The notes beneath the pieces are model-generated. The model was not told the origin of the DNA, searched no databases, and saw nothing but the letters and a program-made list of their open reading frames with translations. A DNA stretch of 64,000 nucleotides. Source: JAKIYB01 sp964590255. GTDB taxonomy: Bacteria > Armatimonadota > Hebobacteria > CAIYQO01. Positions 8,810 through 17,284 of this stretch are shown here, piece after piece. The stretch's first letter is position 1; every line of letters begins with the position of its first letter. A program made the position numbers and the translations under genes. The DNA is taken from the NCBI GenBank assembly GCA_964590255.1, contig CAZPYA010000004.1, positions 1 to 64,000 on the forward strand, in the 5' to 3' direction.

Positions 8810-8834
8810 CCCCTTCCCCGAACCGGGTAAGGGG
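8810..8834. repeat. Hairpin in the divergent AraC/oxidoreductase control region
   Basis: CCCCTTCCCCG (8810-8820), loop AAC, CGGGTAAGGGG (8824-8834): an 11-bp stem with one mismatch. It lies in the 160-bp region between the lead oxidoreductase (start 8768) and the AraC gene (start 8929), which should hold both promoters. I could not fix a convincing -35/-10 pair for either side. Confidence 0.65.
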
Positions 8835-8928
8835 GAGTGATCTGTTGATATTTTCACATTACAGCTTACTCTTCCTGCTATCGCCTGTCACTAGACTTAT
8901 CTGCCTTTTTCTTGTACGATCCTGCCAA

Positions 8929-9795
8929 ATGCCGACATTTATATCCGATTCACCGTCCTTTGAATTCAGTCAGAATCGCCTGCGGCGGTTGTGTCGTAAG
9001 GTCATGTTGACCGTGCCCGCCATCAGCATTGCCGGGGACGCGCTGACCTTGCACGACGTGCATACGAACTGGATAGCCCCCGCTCGGGCCATCGCCGTGC
9101 ACACGCATTCGTTCTACGAGGCGCACATCGTGCTGGACGGGCGAGCGGTGCTGGCCACGCCGGAACAACGACAGATGGGCACCGGTACGATTTTGCTATT
9201 GAGCCCGCAAACTGCGCACGCCTGGGAGACAGGCGGCGACGCATTGTTGAGCTTCGTGCTGTGGTTCAACCTGGAGCGCGCGCAACCGGACGTACCGCTG
9301 CGCTGGGCGCTGTCCAATCACCTGTTGTGGGTGGTGCGCTGGCTGCTGGCCGAGGTGCAGGAAGGGGCGCCGGGATGGCACGAGCGGGTACAGGCGTTCC
9401 TCACCGTGCTGCTCTCCCGCGTGCTCACCCTCACCCGCGGCGCCGACGGCCCCACCCCTGACGCGGAAGCCGACCGCCACCTGGAGTCGCTGGTACACGG
9501 CTTCCTGTGGGACAACCTGCACCGGCCGCTGACCGTGGCCGAGGTGGCAGCGCACGTGGGGATGAGCGAACGCAACCTGTACCGAAAGTTCCACGCGCTG
9601 ACCGGGCAGACGATCATGCAGCGGCTGCGGCACCTGCGTATCCAGCGCGCGCAAACGATGCTGGAGGAGAACGAGGCCGGATTGACGGAGATCGGCCAGC
9701 AGGTAGGCATCCCCGACGCGGCCTACTTCTGCCGGTGCTTCAAGCGGCACACCGGCAGCAGCCCGCACCGGTACCGGGTGTCGATGCGGGGATGA
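8929..9795 (+). CDS. AraC-family transcriptional regulator
   Basis: 288 residues from the ATG at 8929 (MPTFISDS). The N-terminal half is a cupin-type sensing domain (HTHSFYEAHIVLDG, then LLSPQTAHAWE, the usual spacing for AraC effector domains). The C-terminal third has the double HTH, LTVAEVAAHVGMSERNLYR and the second helix pair ending AAYFCRCFKRHTGSSPHRYR. Divergent from the seven-gene catabolic cluster, so it is the obvious candidate regulator of that cluster. The start is uncertain: no clear ribosome site, and the reading frame stays open upstream to 8845; MLTVPAIS at 9004 is another option. Confidence 0.88.
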   Translation: MPTFISDSPSFEFSQNRLRRLCRKVMLTVPAISIAGDALTLHDVHTNWIAPARAIAVHTHSFYEAHIVLDGRAVLATPEQRQMGTGTILLLSPQTAHAWETGGDALLSFVLWFNLERAQPDVPLRWALSNHLLWVVRWLLAEVQEGAPGWHERVQAFLTVLLSRVLTLTRGADGPTPDAEADRHLESLVHGFLWDNLHRPLTVAEVAAHVGMSERNLYRKFHALTGQTIMQRLRHLRIQRAQTMLEENEAGLTEIGQQVGIPDAAYFCRCFKRHTGSSPHRYRVSMRG

Positions 9796-9847
9796 GCAGG
9801 CAAAGCTCCCCAGGCGCGACTGATGTCGCTTTCACCCGCGGCAATAG

Positions 9848-11521
9848 CTACACCTCTTCCGGCGCGCTGACGCCCAGCAGGGTGAGGATGTTGCGCAGGG
9901 CGATCTTCGTAGCGCCGACGACCACCAGGCGGGCGTCGCGCAGGTTGGCGGGCGTGCCGGTTTTCAGCACCGGGCAGCGGTCGTAGAAGGCGTGGAATTC
10001 GCGGGCCAATTCGTGGGCATAGCGGGCGATGCGGTGCGGCTCGTAGAGCTCGGCGGCGTTAACGATCTCCTCGGGCAGGTCGGTGAGGCGGCGCATGAGA
10101 GATATTTCCACTTCGTCGTTGAGCGGCGACAGGTCGACGGTGGCGGGATCGGGCATCGCCACGCCGCGCGCTTCGGCGGTGCGCAGGATTTCGGCGATGC
10201 GCGCATGCGAATCCTGCACGTAGTAGACCGGGTTGTCGATGGCCTGACAGCCGGCGCGGTCGAGATCGATGGTCAACTCGCTGTCGGCGCTCACCTGCAG
10301 GCAGCACAGGCGCACGGCATCGCGGCTGGTCTGCGCGACGAGGTCGGAGAGCAGCATCTCCTCGTGCTTGCCGTTGAGCACCATCTCGCCGCCGTGCCGC
10401 AAGCGCACCTGCTCGCAGACAAGGATATGCAGTTGCACGGGATCATACCCCAGCGCCGCCATCGCCGCCTTGGTGCGGGCGATGTAGCCGCGATGATCGG
10501 CGCCCCAGATATCGACGAGCATCTGATAGCCGCGTTTGAACTTGTCGCGGTGATAAGCGATATCGGACGCGAGGTAGGTCGGCCTACCGTTGCTGCGCAC
10601 CAGCGGGCGGTCCTTCTCATCGCCATAGCGGGTTGATGCCAGCCAGATGGCGCCGTCCGCTTCATAAGTCTCGCCATGCTGGGCCAGTTCCTGGACGGCG
10701 GTATCCACCGCGCCGGCCTCGTAGAGGGCGTTTTCCCGGAACCAACTGTCGAATGCGACGCCCAGCGACGCCAGTACCTGGCGCTGCCAGTCGAGCATAG
10801 CGTCCTTGCCCTTCTCGGTGAAGAACTCCAGGCGCTCGGCGGGTGGCATATTGAGATACGTATCGCCATCACGCTCGTAGATGCCGCGGGCGAGGTCGAC
10901 GACGTGCTGCCCGTGGTAGCCGTCTTCAGGAAACTCGACATCGCGGCCGCACGCCTGCAGGTAGCGCACCACCAGGCTCTCGCCAAAGCGCACCATCTGT
11001 GTGCTGGTGGCGGCGTCATTCACGTAGAATTCGCGGGTGACGGCATAACCCGAGGCGGCGAGGACGTTGCATAGCACGTCGCCCACCACTGCGCCGCGCC
11101 CATGGGCGATGTGCAGCGGGGCGTTCGGATTGGCACTGACGTATTCCACCAGCACCGTCGCGCCATTGCCGGCGTCGCTGCGGCCGTAGGCTTCCGCCTG
11201 GCAGTGCACGTCGCGCACCACGTCGTGTATCCACTGGTGGGAGAGAAACAGGTTGATGAAGCCCGGCCCGGTGATCTCGGTGCGCAGCAGCCAGTCGGGC
11301 GGAAGTTGCAGGAAGTCGATGAGCGTCTGCGCCACCTGGCGCGGCGGCAGCTTGGCCTCACCGGCGAGAATCATGCCGAGATTGCACGAAAAATCGCCGA
11401 AGACAATATTCGCCGGGCGCTCGACCGTGAAGGCGGGCAGGTTGGTGAAGGTGATCTTATGGGCGTCGCGCGCCATCAGCGCCGCCCGGATAAACGCATT
11501 CACCAGTTGTTGCTTAACCAT
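9848..11521 (-). CDS. argS: Arginyl-tRNA synthetase
   Basis: 557-residue class I synthetase charging tRNA-Arg. The HIGH motif appears as LHIAHGRGAVVGD (H137-H140). WGADHRGYIART near 339-350 and the C-terminal all-alpha anticodon domain ending LLGVSAPEEV are diagnostic. The N-terminal Add1 domain is present. The KMSK loop is degenerate: MVLNGKH at about 380-386 where KMSKR-type sequence is expected. It converges with the AraC gene (52-bp gap). Confidence 0.95.
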   Translation of the reverse strand: MVKQQLVNAFIRAALMARDAHKITFTNLPAFTVERPANIVFGDFSCNLGMILAGEAKLPPRQVAQTLIDFLQLPPDWLLRTEITGPGFINLFLSHQWIHDVVRDVHCQAEAYGRSDAGNGATVLVEYVSANPNAPLHIAHGRGAVVGDVLCNVLAASGYAVTREFYVNDAATSTQMVRFGESLVVRYLQACGRDVEFPEDGYHGQHVVDLARGIYERDGDTYLNMPPAERLEFFTEKGKDAMLDWQRQVLASLGVAFDSWFRENALYEAGAVDTAVQELAQHGETYEADGAIWLASTRYGDEKDRPLVRSNGRPTYLASDIAYHRDKFKRGYQMLVDIWGADHRGYIARTKAAMAALGYDPVQLHILVCEQVRLRHGGEMVLNGKHEEMLLSDLVAQTSRDAVRLCCLQVSADSELTIDLDRAGCQAIDNPVYYVQDSHARIAEILRTAEARGVAMPDPATVDLSPLNDEVEISLMRRLTDLPEEIVNAAELYEPHRIARYAHELAREFHAFYDRCPVLKTGTPANLRDARLVVVGATKIALRNILTLLGVSAPEEV

Positions 11522-11569
11522 ACCGCTCGTCTCTTTCTGGCAGACCGCCCCTTGCGGGAAAGTGAAGTA

Positions 11570-12835
11570 TTACTTTAACAAGGAAGACAGCAGCCTGTCC
11601 AGCAATACGGTTCCGTAATTCAAGAGAAAGCCGGTTAGCAGCGCCCCGGCAAGCGCCTGGGGGAGTCCCATCCGCCAGAGGCGCAGCGCGAATCGTGGCC
11701 GCGGGTGCGCCGAGACAGCGAGATGCCGGCGCATGACATCCAGGCCCGCGGCGATGCCGCTTTCCAGTTCGTGCTGGGTGGCCGGGCGCGTGGTGAATGC
11801 CTGCTGGATCCACGCCCCCAGCCGCCGCCAGGTGATGAGGGTGACAATAACGCCGAGAAGGAACAGAGAGATGCCAGCGTCGAGATCGGCTAGCCCCGGA
11901 TGCGTCGCCAGCCACGCCGAAAGCGCGATGACGCCCACCGTGGCCAGGAAAGACAGCGCCACCAGATTCGTGCCGCAGCGCGGGTGCGCGCGCGGCATGC
12001 GCGTCACAGCCTCCGGTGTCAGCGGCTCACCGGCTTCCATGGCATGCACCGTCTGGTGCTCGGCGGCGTGCAGCCCCGCCAGCCGAGGTGCTACGCGCAT
12101 GATAAGCAGGAACACCAGGAAGAGCGCGCTGACCATCGCCAGCATATAATACATCACCAACACCGGCTCATCCGCTATCGGATGCTCCATGAGCAGGTCG
12201 TAGACGCCGCGCGCGAAGGGGGCGCCGGTGAAATGGACGATGCCGGCGAGGAGGACGGCGAGGAGGGCCTGCGCCAGCCAGGCGATGCCGGCCATGGCGG
12301 CGCCGGCGAGCACCAGGCCCCAATCCCCCACTCCACCGCGCACGGTGCCGGTGGTGAGATAGACGCCCAGCGGCGTGGCCATGCCACCCACCCTCGGGGG
12401 ATAGAGCCGTCCGGCCTGCGCGGCGGCCAGCTCGGTGCGCTTCAGGCAGCCCAAGTAGCGGCCGTCCCATGCCAGTACGGGCAGCATCGCCGCGCCGGAC
12501 TCGGCGAAGATCGCGGCGGCCTCGTGCAGCGACAGGCCGGGGTCAAGCACCGTGTCGGGCGCGGCCACCAGCCCGAGGATGATCTCGACGTCCGCATGGT
12601 CGGGCACGCGGGCTATGCGTTCGGCGATGGCCGCTTCGGTCACATAACCAGCCAGCTTCACTCCGTCCAGCACCGGCAACCATGGCACCTGCTCGGTGCG
12701 CAGGATGTGCAGCGCCCGAGCAAGGGTGGTATTCAACCCCACCGGCGGCACCGAGCGAGCTAACAGGCCCGCGCGCAGCGGTTCGTCCATTGGCCGATGG
12801 ACCGCAAACTGTTTCTGTAACAGGCGAAATGGCAT
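11570..12835 (-). CDS. CBS-pair plus DUF1385 membrane protein
   Basis: 421 residues from the ATG at 12835 (MPFRLLQKQF). The first 130 or so form two CBS repeats (VPWLPVLDGVKLAGYVTEAAIAE; AAMLPVLAWDGRYLG), likely nucleotide-sensing. The rest is DUF1385/YqhQ-like: RVGGMATPLGVYLTTG, several membrane helices, and the conserved LHAAEHQTVHAME...HPRCGTN segment with His/Cys/Glu positions suggestive of metal binding. Family function unknown. I chose 12835 because an upstream in-frame start would run into mutM. 41 bases separate it from mutM, so co-transcription is likely. Confidence 0.85.
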   Translation of the reverse strand: MPFRLLQKQFAVHRPMDEPLRAGLLARSVPPVGLNTTLARALHILRTEQVPWLPVLDGVKLAGYVTEAAIAERIARVPDHADVEIILGLVAAPDTVLDPGLSLHEAAAIFAESGAAMLPVLAWDGRYLGCLKRTELAAAQAGRLYPPRVGGMATPLGVYLTTGTVRGGVGDWGLVLAGAAMAGIAWLAQALLAVLLAGIVHFTGAPFARGVYDLLMEHPIADEPVLVMYYMLAMVSALFLVFLLIMRVAPRLAGLHAAEHQTVHAMEAGEPLTPEAVTRMPRAHPRCGTNLVALSFLATVGVIALSAWLATHPGLADLDAGISLFLLGVIVTLITWRRLGAWIQQAFTTRPATQHELESGIAAGLDVMRRHLAVSAHPRPRFALRLWRMGLPQALAGALLTGFLLNYGTVLLDRLLSSLLK

Positions 12836-12876
12836 GGTGATGGCAGTATACCCGGTCAGGCAGCCCCCGCGCGTCG

Positions 12877-13710
12877 TTACCGTTGGCAGCGCGGACAAAA
12901 ATGCAGACGGCGTCCCTGGAACGGACGGAATTCGATGGGCGTGCCGCACACGCGGCAGGGTTCGCCGACGCGCTGATACACGTGCAGGCGGCATTGAAAA
13001 TCACCCAGCCCGCCGTGAGCGTCGCGGTAGGCGCTGTCGGCGCCGGAAGTGCCGCGGCACTCGATGGCCAGCGCCAGCACCGCGCGGATGGCGGCATGCA
13101 GACGTCCGATTTCATCATGGGTGAGCGTCGAAGCCGCCCGGCGGGGATCGACGCCCGCCAGGAAGCAGGATTCGTCGGCGTAGATTTTGCCGATGCCGAC
13201 CACTTTCGTTTGGTCCATCAGCACGGCCTCGACCGAGATCGAGCGGCCGGCGAGGGCGTGAGTCAGCGTCTCGACGGTGAAGGCGTCACCGAGCGGTTCG
13301 GGGCCGTAATGCGCCAGTTCGATCATGGCGTCAGGATCGTGGCCGGCCACCACCGCCATTTGTCCGAAGGTGCGCGGATCGATGTAGCGCACTTCGCGGC
13401 CGTCATCCAGGGTGAGGACGACGTGGGTATGCGGCGCGACGGGATCGGTGGGATCGGCGAGAATCACCTGGCCGCTCATGCCCAGGCGGACAAGCAGGCT
13501 GCGGTCGCCATCGAGCGGGAACAGCAGCGCCTTGCCACGGCGTCCCACCTCGATAATGGTCCGGCCATCGAGTAACGCGGCGAAGGCCTCGGTGGAAGCA
13601 TGGGCGCGGATGGCGCGCAACCGCGAGACGCGCACCGCGATGATGCGGCGCCCGGCGCAGTGCGGCGCCAGTTGACGACGAATGGTTTCGACTTCAGGCA
13701 GTTCCGGCAT
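12877..13710 (-). CDS. mutM: Formamidopyrimidine-DNA glycosylase (Fpg)
   Basis: 277-residue base-excision repair enzyme that removes 8-oxoguanine and formamidopyrimidines. The mature N-terminus PELPEVE carries the catalytic proline and E3. K60 in RRGKALLF matches the conserved lysine. The H2TH region and C-terminal zinc finger (CRVCGT...FCPRCQ) are intact. In the H2TH loop, VGIGKIYADE has lysine 175 where nearly all Fpg proteins have asparagine. Start set at MPELPEVE because cleavage to Pro1 is required. Confidence 0.95.
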   Translation of the reverse strand: MPELPEVETIRRQLAPHCAGRRIIAVRVSRLRAIRAHASTEAFAALLDGRTIIEVGRRGKALLFPLDGDRSLLVRLGMSGQVILADPTDPVAPHTHVVLTLDDGREVRYIDPRTFGQMAVVAGHDPDAMIELAHYGPEPLGDAFTVETLTHALAGRSISVEAVLMDQTKVVGIGKIYADESCFLAGVDPRRAASTLTHDEIGRLHAAIRAVLALAIECRGTSGADSAYRDAHGGLGDFQCRLHVYQRVGEPCRVCGTPIEFRPFQGRRLHFCPRCQR

Positions 13711-13779
13711 GGCATCACTATACCCGCGACAGGCCGCTGGTAGGCGTATCGAGACGGATGTCCGTCCCGAAAAAAGGAT

Positions 13780-13803
13780 GTACCCGCGGCAAGCCGCGGG
13801 TAC
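13780..13803. repeat. Perfect 11-bp palindrome upstream of mutM
   Basis: GTACCCGCGGC (13780-13790), loop AA, GCCGCGGGTAC (13793-13803). A degraded copy of the same arm pair lies at about 13721-13742 (TACCCGCGACAGGCCGCTGGTA). Both are in the gap between mutM and the zinc-ribbon gene, so the mutM leader may carry them. Confidence 0.75.
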
Positions 13804-13845
13804 CGAGAATGGATGGCACTGTGCCATACGGCAAGTGTCCGGGAG

Positions 13846-13992
13846 TTATTTGGCGCTCCCGATCTTGAACACTTTGGTGCCGCAGGTTGGGCAGACGCCG
13901 GTCATCGCGGGCTTGCCGTTCTTCAGCGTCACTTGCTGGGCGTCCTTGACTTCCTTTTTCGCTTTGCATTTCACGCAATAAGCTTCGGCCAT
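13846..13992 (-). CDS. DUF5679-type zinc-ribbon protein
   Basis: 48 residues beginning MAEAYCVKCKAKKEV, with two CxxC knuckles (CVKC near 6-9 and CPTC near 36-39), then GTKVFKIG. Matches the small DUF5679 family, whose function is unknown; probably a zinc-binding ribbon. Start chosen at 13992 because a strong GAGGAGGT site lies just upstream; the longer in-frame start has none. Small size and high lysine content suggest a nucleic-acid or ribosome-associated role, but this is a guess. Confidence 0.85.
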   Translation of the reverse strand: MAEAYCVKCKAKKEVKDAQQVTLKNGKPAMTGVCPTCGTKVFKIGSAK

Positions 13993-14212
13993 GTTCGTTA
14001 CCTCCTCAGGCGTTTGGTGTGGAATGTGTGCGGCACTTCCCCGCACCGGCGCTTATCTGCCCCACCAAGGTGAGGGACGCTTTCGCTTACTTGTATTCGC
14101 TCGACGCAAGCGTATTCCTTCCTGCGCAGAAAAAACTTCAAAAGAAAAAATATCGACACGGTTGTCGTATTGGCTCGCTAAGGCGAATTCACGCAATCGC
14201 CGATTCTCCCAC

Positions 14213-14241
14213 TTGACCTGCCCGCGCGCTTTGGCTATACT
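14213..14241 (+). promoter_or_regulatory. Sigma-70 promoter of tRNA-Phe
   Basis: TTGACC (14213-14218), 17-base spacer, TATACT (14236-14241). Transcription would begin about 10 bases before the mature tRNA 5' end at 14258. Confidence 0.85.
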
Positions 14242-14257
14242 AATGCCTGCGAGAAAT

Positions 14258-14334
<77 letters not shown>

Positions 14335-14448
14335 TCTACCCCTAGTGTCGTCATCGTTAAGAACGCACTGTATATAGTGCATTTTAGCGATGGCGTTTTC
14401 GTTTCTGGCTGCCTGGATCTACGAAATCCGTGTGTCGGCAAAATTGCC

Positions 14449-15402
14449 ATGGCAGACCTACTCGACACTCTGATGCAGACGCAGGACGCCGCCAGTCCTG
14501 TCAACCTTCCCATCCGTGTCCTTGCAGACTGGTTTTTCTCTGACTGCGCGGCGCGCAATCTGCAGGACCGTACCGTCGACTTCTACCGCCACTACTTGCG
14601 CTATCTCACCGATGCCGCGGGGGATCGGCCACCGACGGCTGTCACCACGGCAGAGATGAAGACGCTGGTCTCGTATTACCGCGAGAAGCGAAATTGGACC
14701 GTCGGGACCACGAACCACGCAATCACCACCTGGAAAGTCTTCTTTCACTACCTGTTCCAGGAGGAAATCATCGACCAAGACCCCGCCAAGCGTTTGAAGA
14801 AGTTGAAGGGCGCTCAACTCATCCCCGAGGCGTTGACCCCTGACGAGATCCACACCCTTCTTGCCGATGCCGGTGAAGGATTCGTTGGCATTCGCAATAC
14901 CGCAATGCTCCTGGTGCTCCTTGATTGCGGCCTTCGCCTGCAAGAGTTGATCGGGCTCAAAGTCGAAGACATCGATTTCACCAACTGCCAACTCCTCGTC
15001 TTCGGTAAGGGGCGCAAGGAACGCCTGGTGCCCTTCTCCGGTCCGGTACGACGGATGCTGCTGAAGTATCTAACCCATCGGCATACGCGCACACATGAAA
15101 AGGTGCTGTGGATCGACGAGGAAGGCGTGCCATTTACCGACGAGGGATTCCGTTCATTCCTGGCTCGGCTGGAGAAGCGCACTGGTGTCCGCGTGCATGC
15201 GCATAAATTCCGACACACCTTCGCCTCTCAGTATATCGCCGATGGCGGCAACCCGGCTTACCTGCAGCGTTTGCTCGGGCACACAACGCCGATCATGACG
15301 AACCGGTATGTGCATCTAATGGATACCGATGCCCGCGAAGACCACCGAGCCGCCAGCCCGGTCACCCATCTACTCGGTCCGCGATGGCGCGGTCGACGAT
15401 GA
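14449..15402 (+). CDS. Tyrosine recombinase (integrase) of the element
   Basis: 317 residues from MADLLDTLMQ. The N-terminal SAM-like core-binding domain covers about 20-120. In the catalytic domain all six signature residues can be placed: R in DCGLRLQEL, K in GKGRKERLVPF, H-x-x-R in HAHKFRHTFAS, H in LLGHTTPIMT and nucleophile Y in NRYVHL. It should cut and join the tRNA-Phe attachment sites. The frame is open into the tRNA gene itself, but the ATG at 14449 gives the family-like N-terminus. Convergent with the HNH gene. Confidence 0.93.
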   Translation: MADLLDTLMQTQDAASPVNLPIRVLADWFFSDCAARNLQDRTVDFYRHYLRYLTDAAGDRPPTAVTTAEMKTLVSYYREKRNWTVGTTNHAITTWKVFFHYLFQEEIIDQDPAKRLKKLKGAQLIPEALTPDEIHTLLADAGEGFVGIRNTAMLLVLLDCGLRLQELIGLKVEDIDFTNCQLLVFGKGRKERLVPFSGPVRRMLLKYLTHRHTRTHEKVLWIDEEGVPFTDEGFRSFLARLEKRTGVRVHAHKFRHTFASQYIADGGNPAYLQRLLGHTTPIMTNRYVHLMDTDAREDHRAASPVTHLLGPRWRGRR

Positions 15403-15455
15403 GGTAACACGCTGCTGTGACGTTTCATGCCGCGGATGTCCGGGGTCGCTCATGC

Positions 15456-15540
15456 TCAGGACTTTCGCTTGCGAGCGTAATTTCTCCCCTACTGGCGGGG
15501 ATGCGTGAGCGTGAAAAGCAACTACGAGCGAAAGTCCTGA
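15456..15540. repeat. 14-bp inverted repeat between integrase and HNH gene
   Basis: TCAGGACTTTCGCT (15456-15469) and AGCGAAAGTCCTGA (15527-15540) are perfect inverses 57 bases apart. The right arm overlaps the last codons of the HNH gene. Placed between convergent genes, it may serve as a transcription stop or be an internal recombination or protein-binding site of the element. Confidence 0.65.
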
Positions 15541-15950
15541 TGCTTACTGCAAAGCAGGGCGGCCTCGGGCTCCCAGCCTAAATAGACGATGCGCTGGCGC
15601 AACGTGAAGTAGGAGACCTGGCATCGTGGATCTTCCGCCCACTCGGAGAGCGTCTTCGTCTCGTCAAATACTGTAAGCCGGAGCACGCGCCGCGTATTGC
15701 GGTTCTGCTCAGTAATCGTAGCCCACCGGCAGTTCTCCGGGGAGTAATCCCCATCATTATCGATACGGTCGAGACTGCGGTCGTTATTACATCCGTTTGC
15801 CAGCGCCCACGTTCGGAAGACTTCAAAGTCGTTCTGCCACACCGAGCAGACTGTGATGCCGCGTCCACCGTAATTGGTGTAGTCCTTGCAATCGGGGTCG
15901 GTGCAGCGACTAATCATATGCCGCCACGCCGTACGGAGTCGGCGGTCCAA
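15522..15950 (-). CDS. Phage-type HNH/AP2-like homing endonuclease protein
   Basis: 142 residues. It opens with AWRHMISRCTDPDCKDYTNYGGRGITVC, as in small phage HNH/AP2 proteins, then the core SLDRIDNDGDYSPENCRWATITEQNRN (D-x-x-D-N-x-G-x-Y-x-P-x-N-C-R-W-A). The C-terminal 40 residues look like a small DNA-binding repeat. Such proteins are free-standing DNA nicking or cutting enzymes common in phages and their satellites. No upstream operon partner on this strand; position next to the integrase fits a mobile passenger. Confidence 0.85.
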   Translation of the reverse strand: MDRRLRTAWRHMISRCTDPDCKDYTNYGGRGITVCSVWQNDFEVFRTWALANGCNNDRSLDRIDNDGDYSPENCRWATITEQNRNTRRVLRLTVFDETKTLSEWAEDPRCQVSYFTLRQRIVYLGWEPEAALLCSKHQDFRS

Positions 15951-16185
15951 TGGATCCGATCGCTTCAGCCGAGGTTTCCGGGCACACCCGCATGAGGTGA
16001 CGCCGGAGTATAGCAGGTGCGAGCCTTGGACCTCTATTTCGTTTCCTCAGGTACAGTGGCATCGGTAATAACGGTTTCCACCGCTGACACGCTCAAGCGG
16101 CTCGTATACGGTGAGTTGACCGAACGTGGTGCCGACTGGGATGGCGTTTTTCGTCATCGAAAGCTGTCCCGTTCAATGCATCTTC

Positions 16186-17284
16186 ATGTCTGCAAGTGCT
16201 GCGGTGATGCGCTGTGCCATCGCGGTTTTGCCCTTGCTAAGCAGCAAGTCGTTCCAGTCAGAATTGGCCACCCGCCCTTCGGTGTCTACGCAGGAAGGGG
16301 CGCGGTATGCCTGTCCCTTCCCCGACTGTCCGAGTGCGGAGAAAGCCGGCGATGTCCTGAAGCTCTACGTGAATGATCGGACCGGGTGTTGGCACTGCCA
16401 TTACTGTGAACGCGGCGGCAAGCTCCGGGAATACTGGGTGCCAAAGGACCAGGTGGGGAGTGTCGTGCGACTTGAAGCTGCCGTCGTAACAGCAGAGGCT
16501 GAAAAGCAAGCAGCGCGACAGGAACAGTTGATCCAGGACGCACAGGCGCGGTATGCAGCCAGCGTGCCGCTCCCCGGCAGCACGAGTGCCGCATACCTTG
16601 CCCGGCGCGGTATCAGCCTGGACGTCGCCACACACGCGGGTGTCCGGCATTGCGACGCCTGGGGGGGGCACACCAAAGTGGGCCGGTGCACCGGCAGTGG
16701 TCTTTCCCGGACACGATCTCGACAGCCGACTCGTGGTGGTGGAGGGGCGGTACCATTTGCCACCCTTCGCCGACATGAAAGCCCAGTCGCGCGGAGAGAA
16801 GCATCTTGGCGTTTTCCTCAGGCCCCTGGCGCTGGAACAGCCATACCTGATGCTGGTCGAAGGCCCAATCACTGCGCTGAGTCTTGCCGAGGTCGGCTTT
16901 CCGGCCATCGCCATCTTCGGCGCGCATCCGCAAAAGTGGATCCGACCGTGGCTGGTCGGGAAGTCGCTGATCGTCGCCACCGATCACGATAACGCGGGGG
17001 AAACCGCATTCACCCAGGCGCGAGAGTACTACGCGAAATACGCCCTTCGCATCACACGGCTAAGGCCGTGGCGAGACGGGGCTGAGCCAGGCCACCACGA
17101 CTTTCCGGCACGCAAGCTTTTCGGCGCTGTTCCGCCAGGGCAGTCCCAGCAGGGCTACGACGGCGTCAATGTCCACAGTGGCTTTGCCAACCTCTGCCTC
17201 CAGAAGCCAGGCCATGAGCGCGTAGGCCAGTTGGACGCCAATCAGCGGATCACCAGTTTGCGCGCGCGCTACCGCCGTCTGTAG
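16186..17284 (+). CDS. CHC2 zinc-finger/TOPRIM primase, split by a frameshift
   Basis: Two overlapping frames make one primase. The first frame (ATG at 16186, or an earlier GTG at 16126) holds the CHC2 finger: CPFPDC, then CWHCHYC about 20 residues on, followed by a linker to HCDAWGG near 16668. The second frame continues with TPKWAGAPAVVFPGHD and the TOPRIM fold: LMLVEGPITAL, ATDHDNAGETA and RPWRDGA. Removing one G from the G8 run at 16661-16668 joins them. No helicase domain. Probably starts replication of the element. The last 75 codons overlap a gene on the other strand, so the true 3' end is unsure. Confidence 0.75.

Noticed and set aside
16017..16376. 119-codon plus-strand frame upstream of the primase finger
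   Set aside because: Different frame from the CHC2 motif, no recognisable domain; it mostly overlaps the primase N-terminus.
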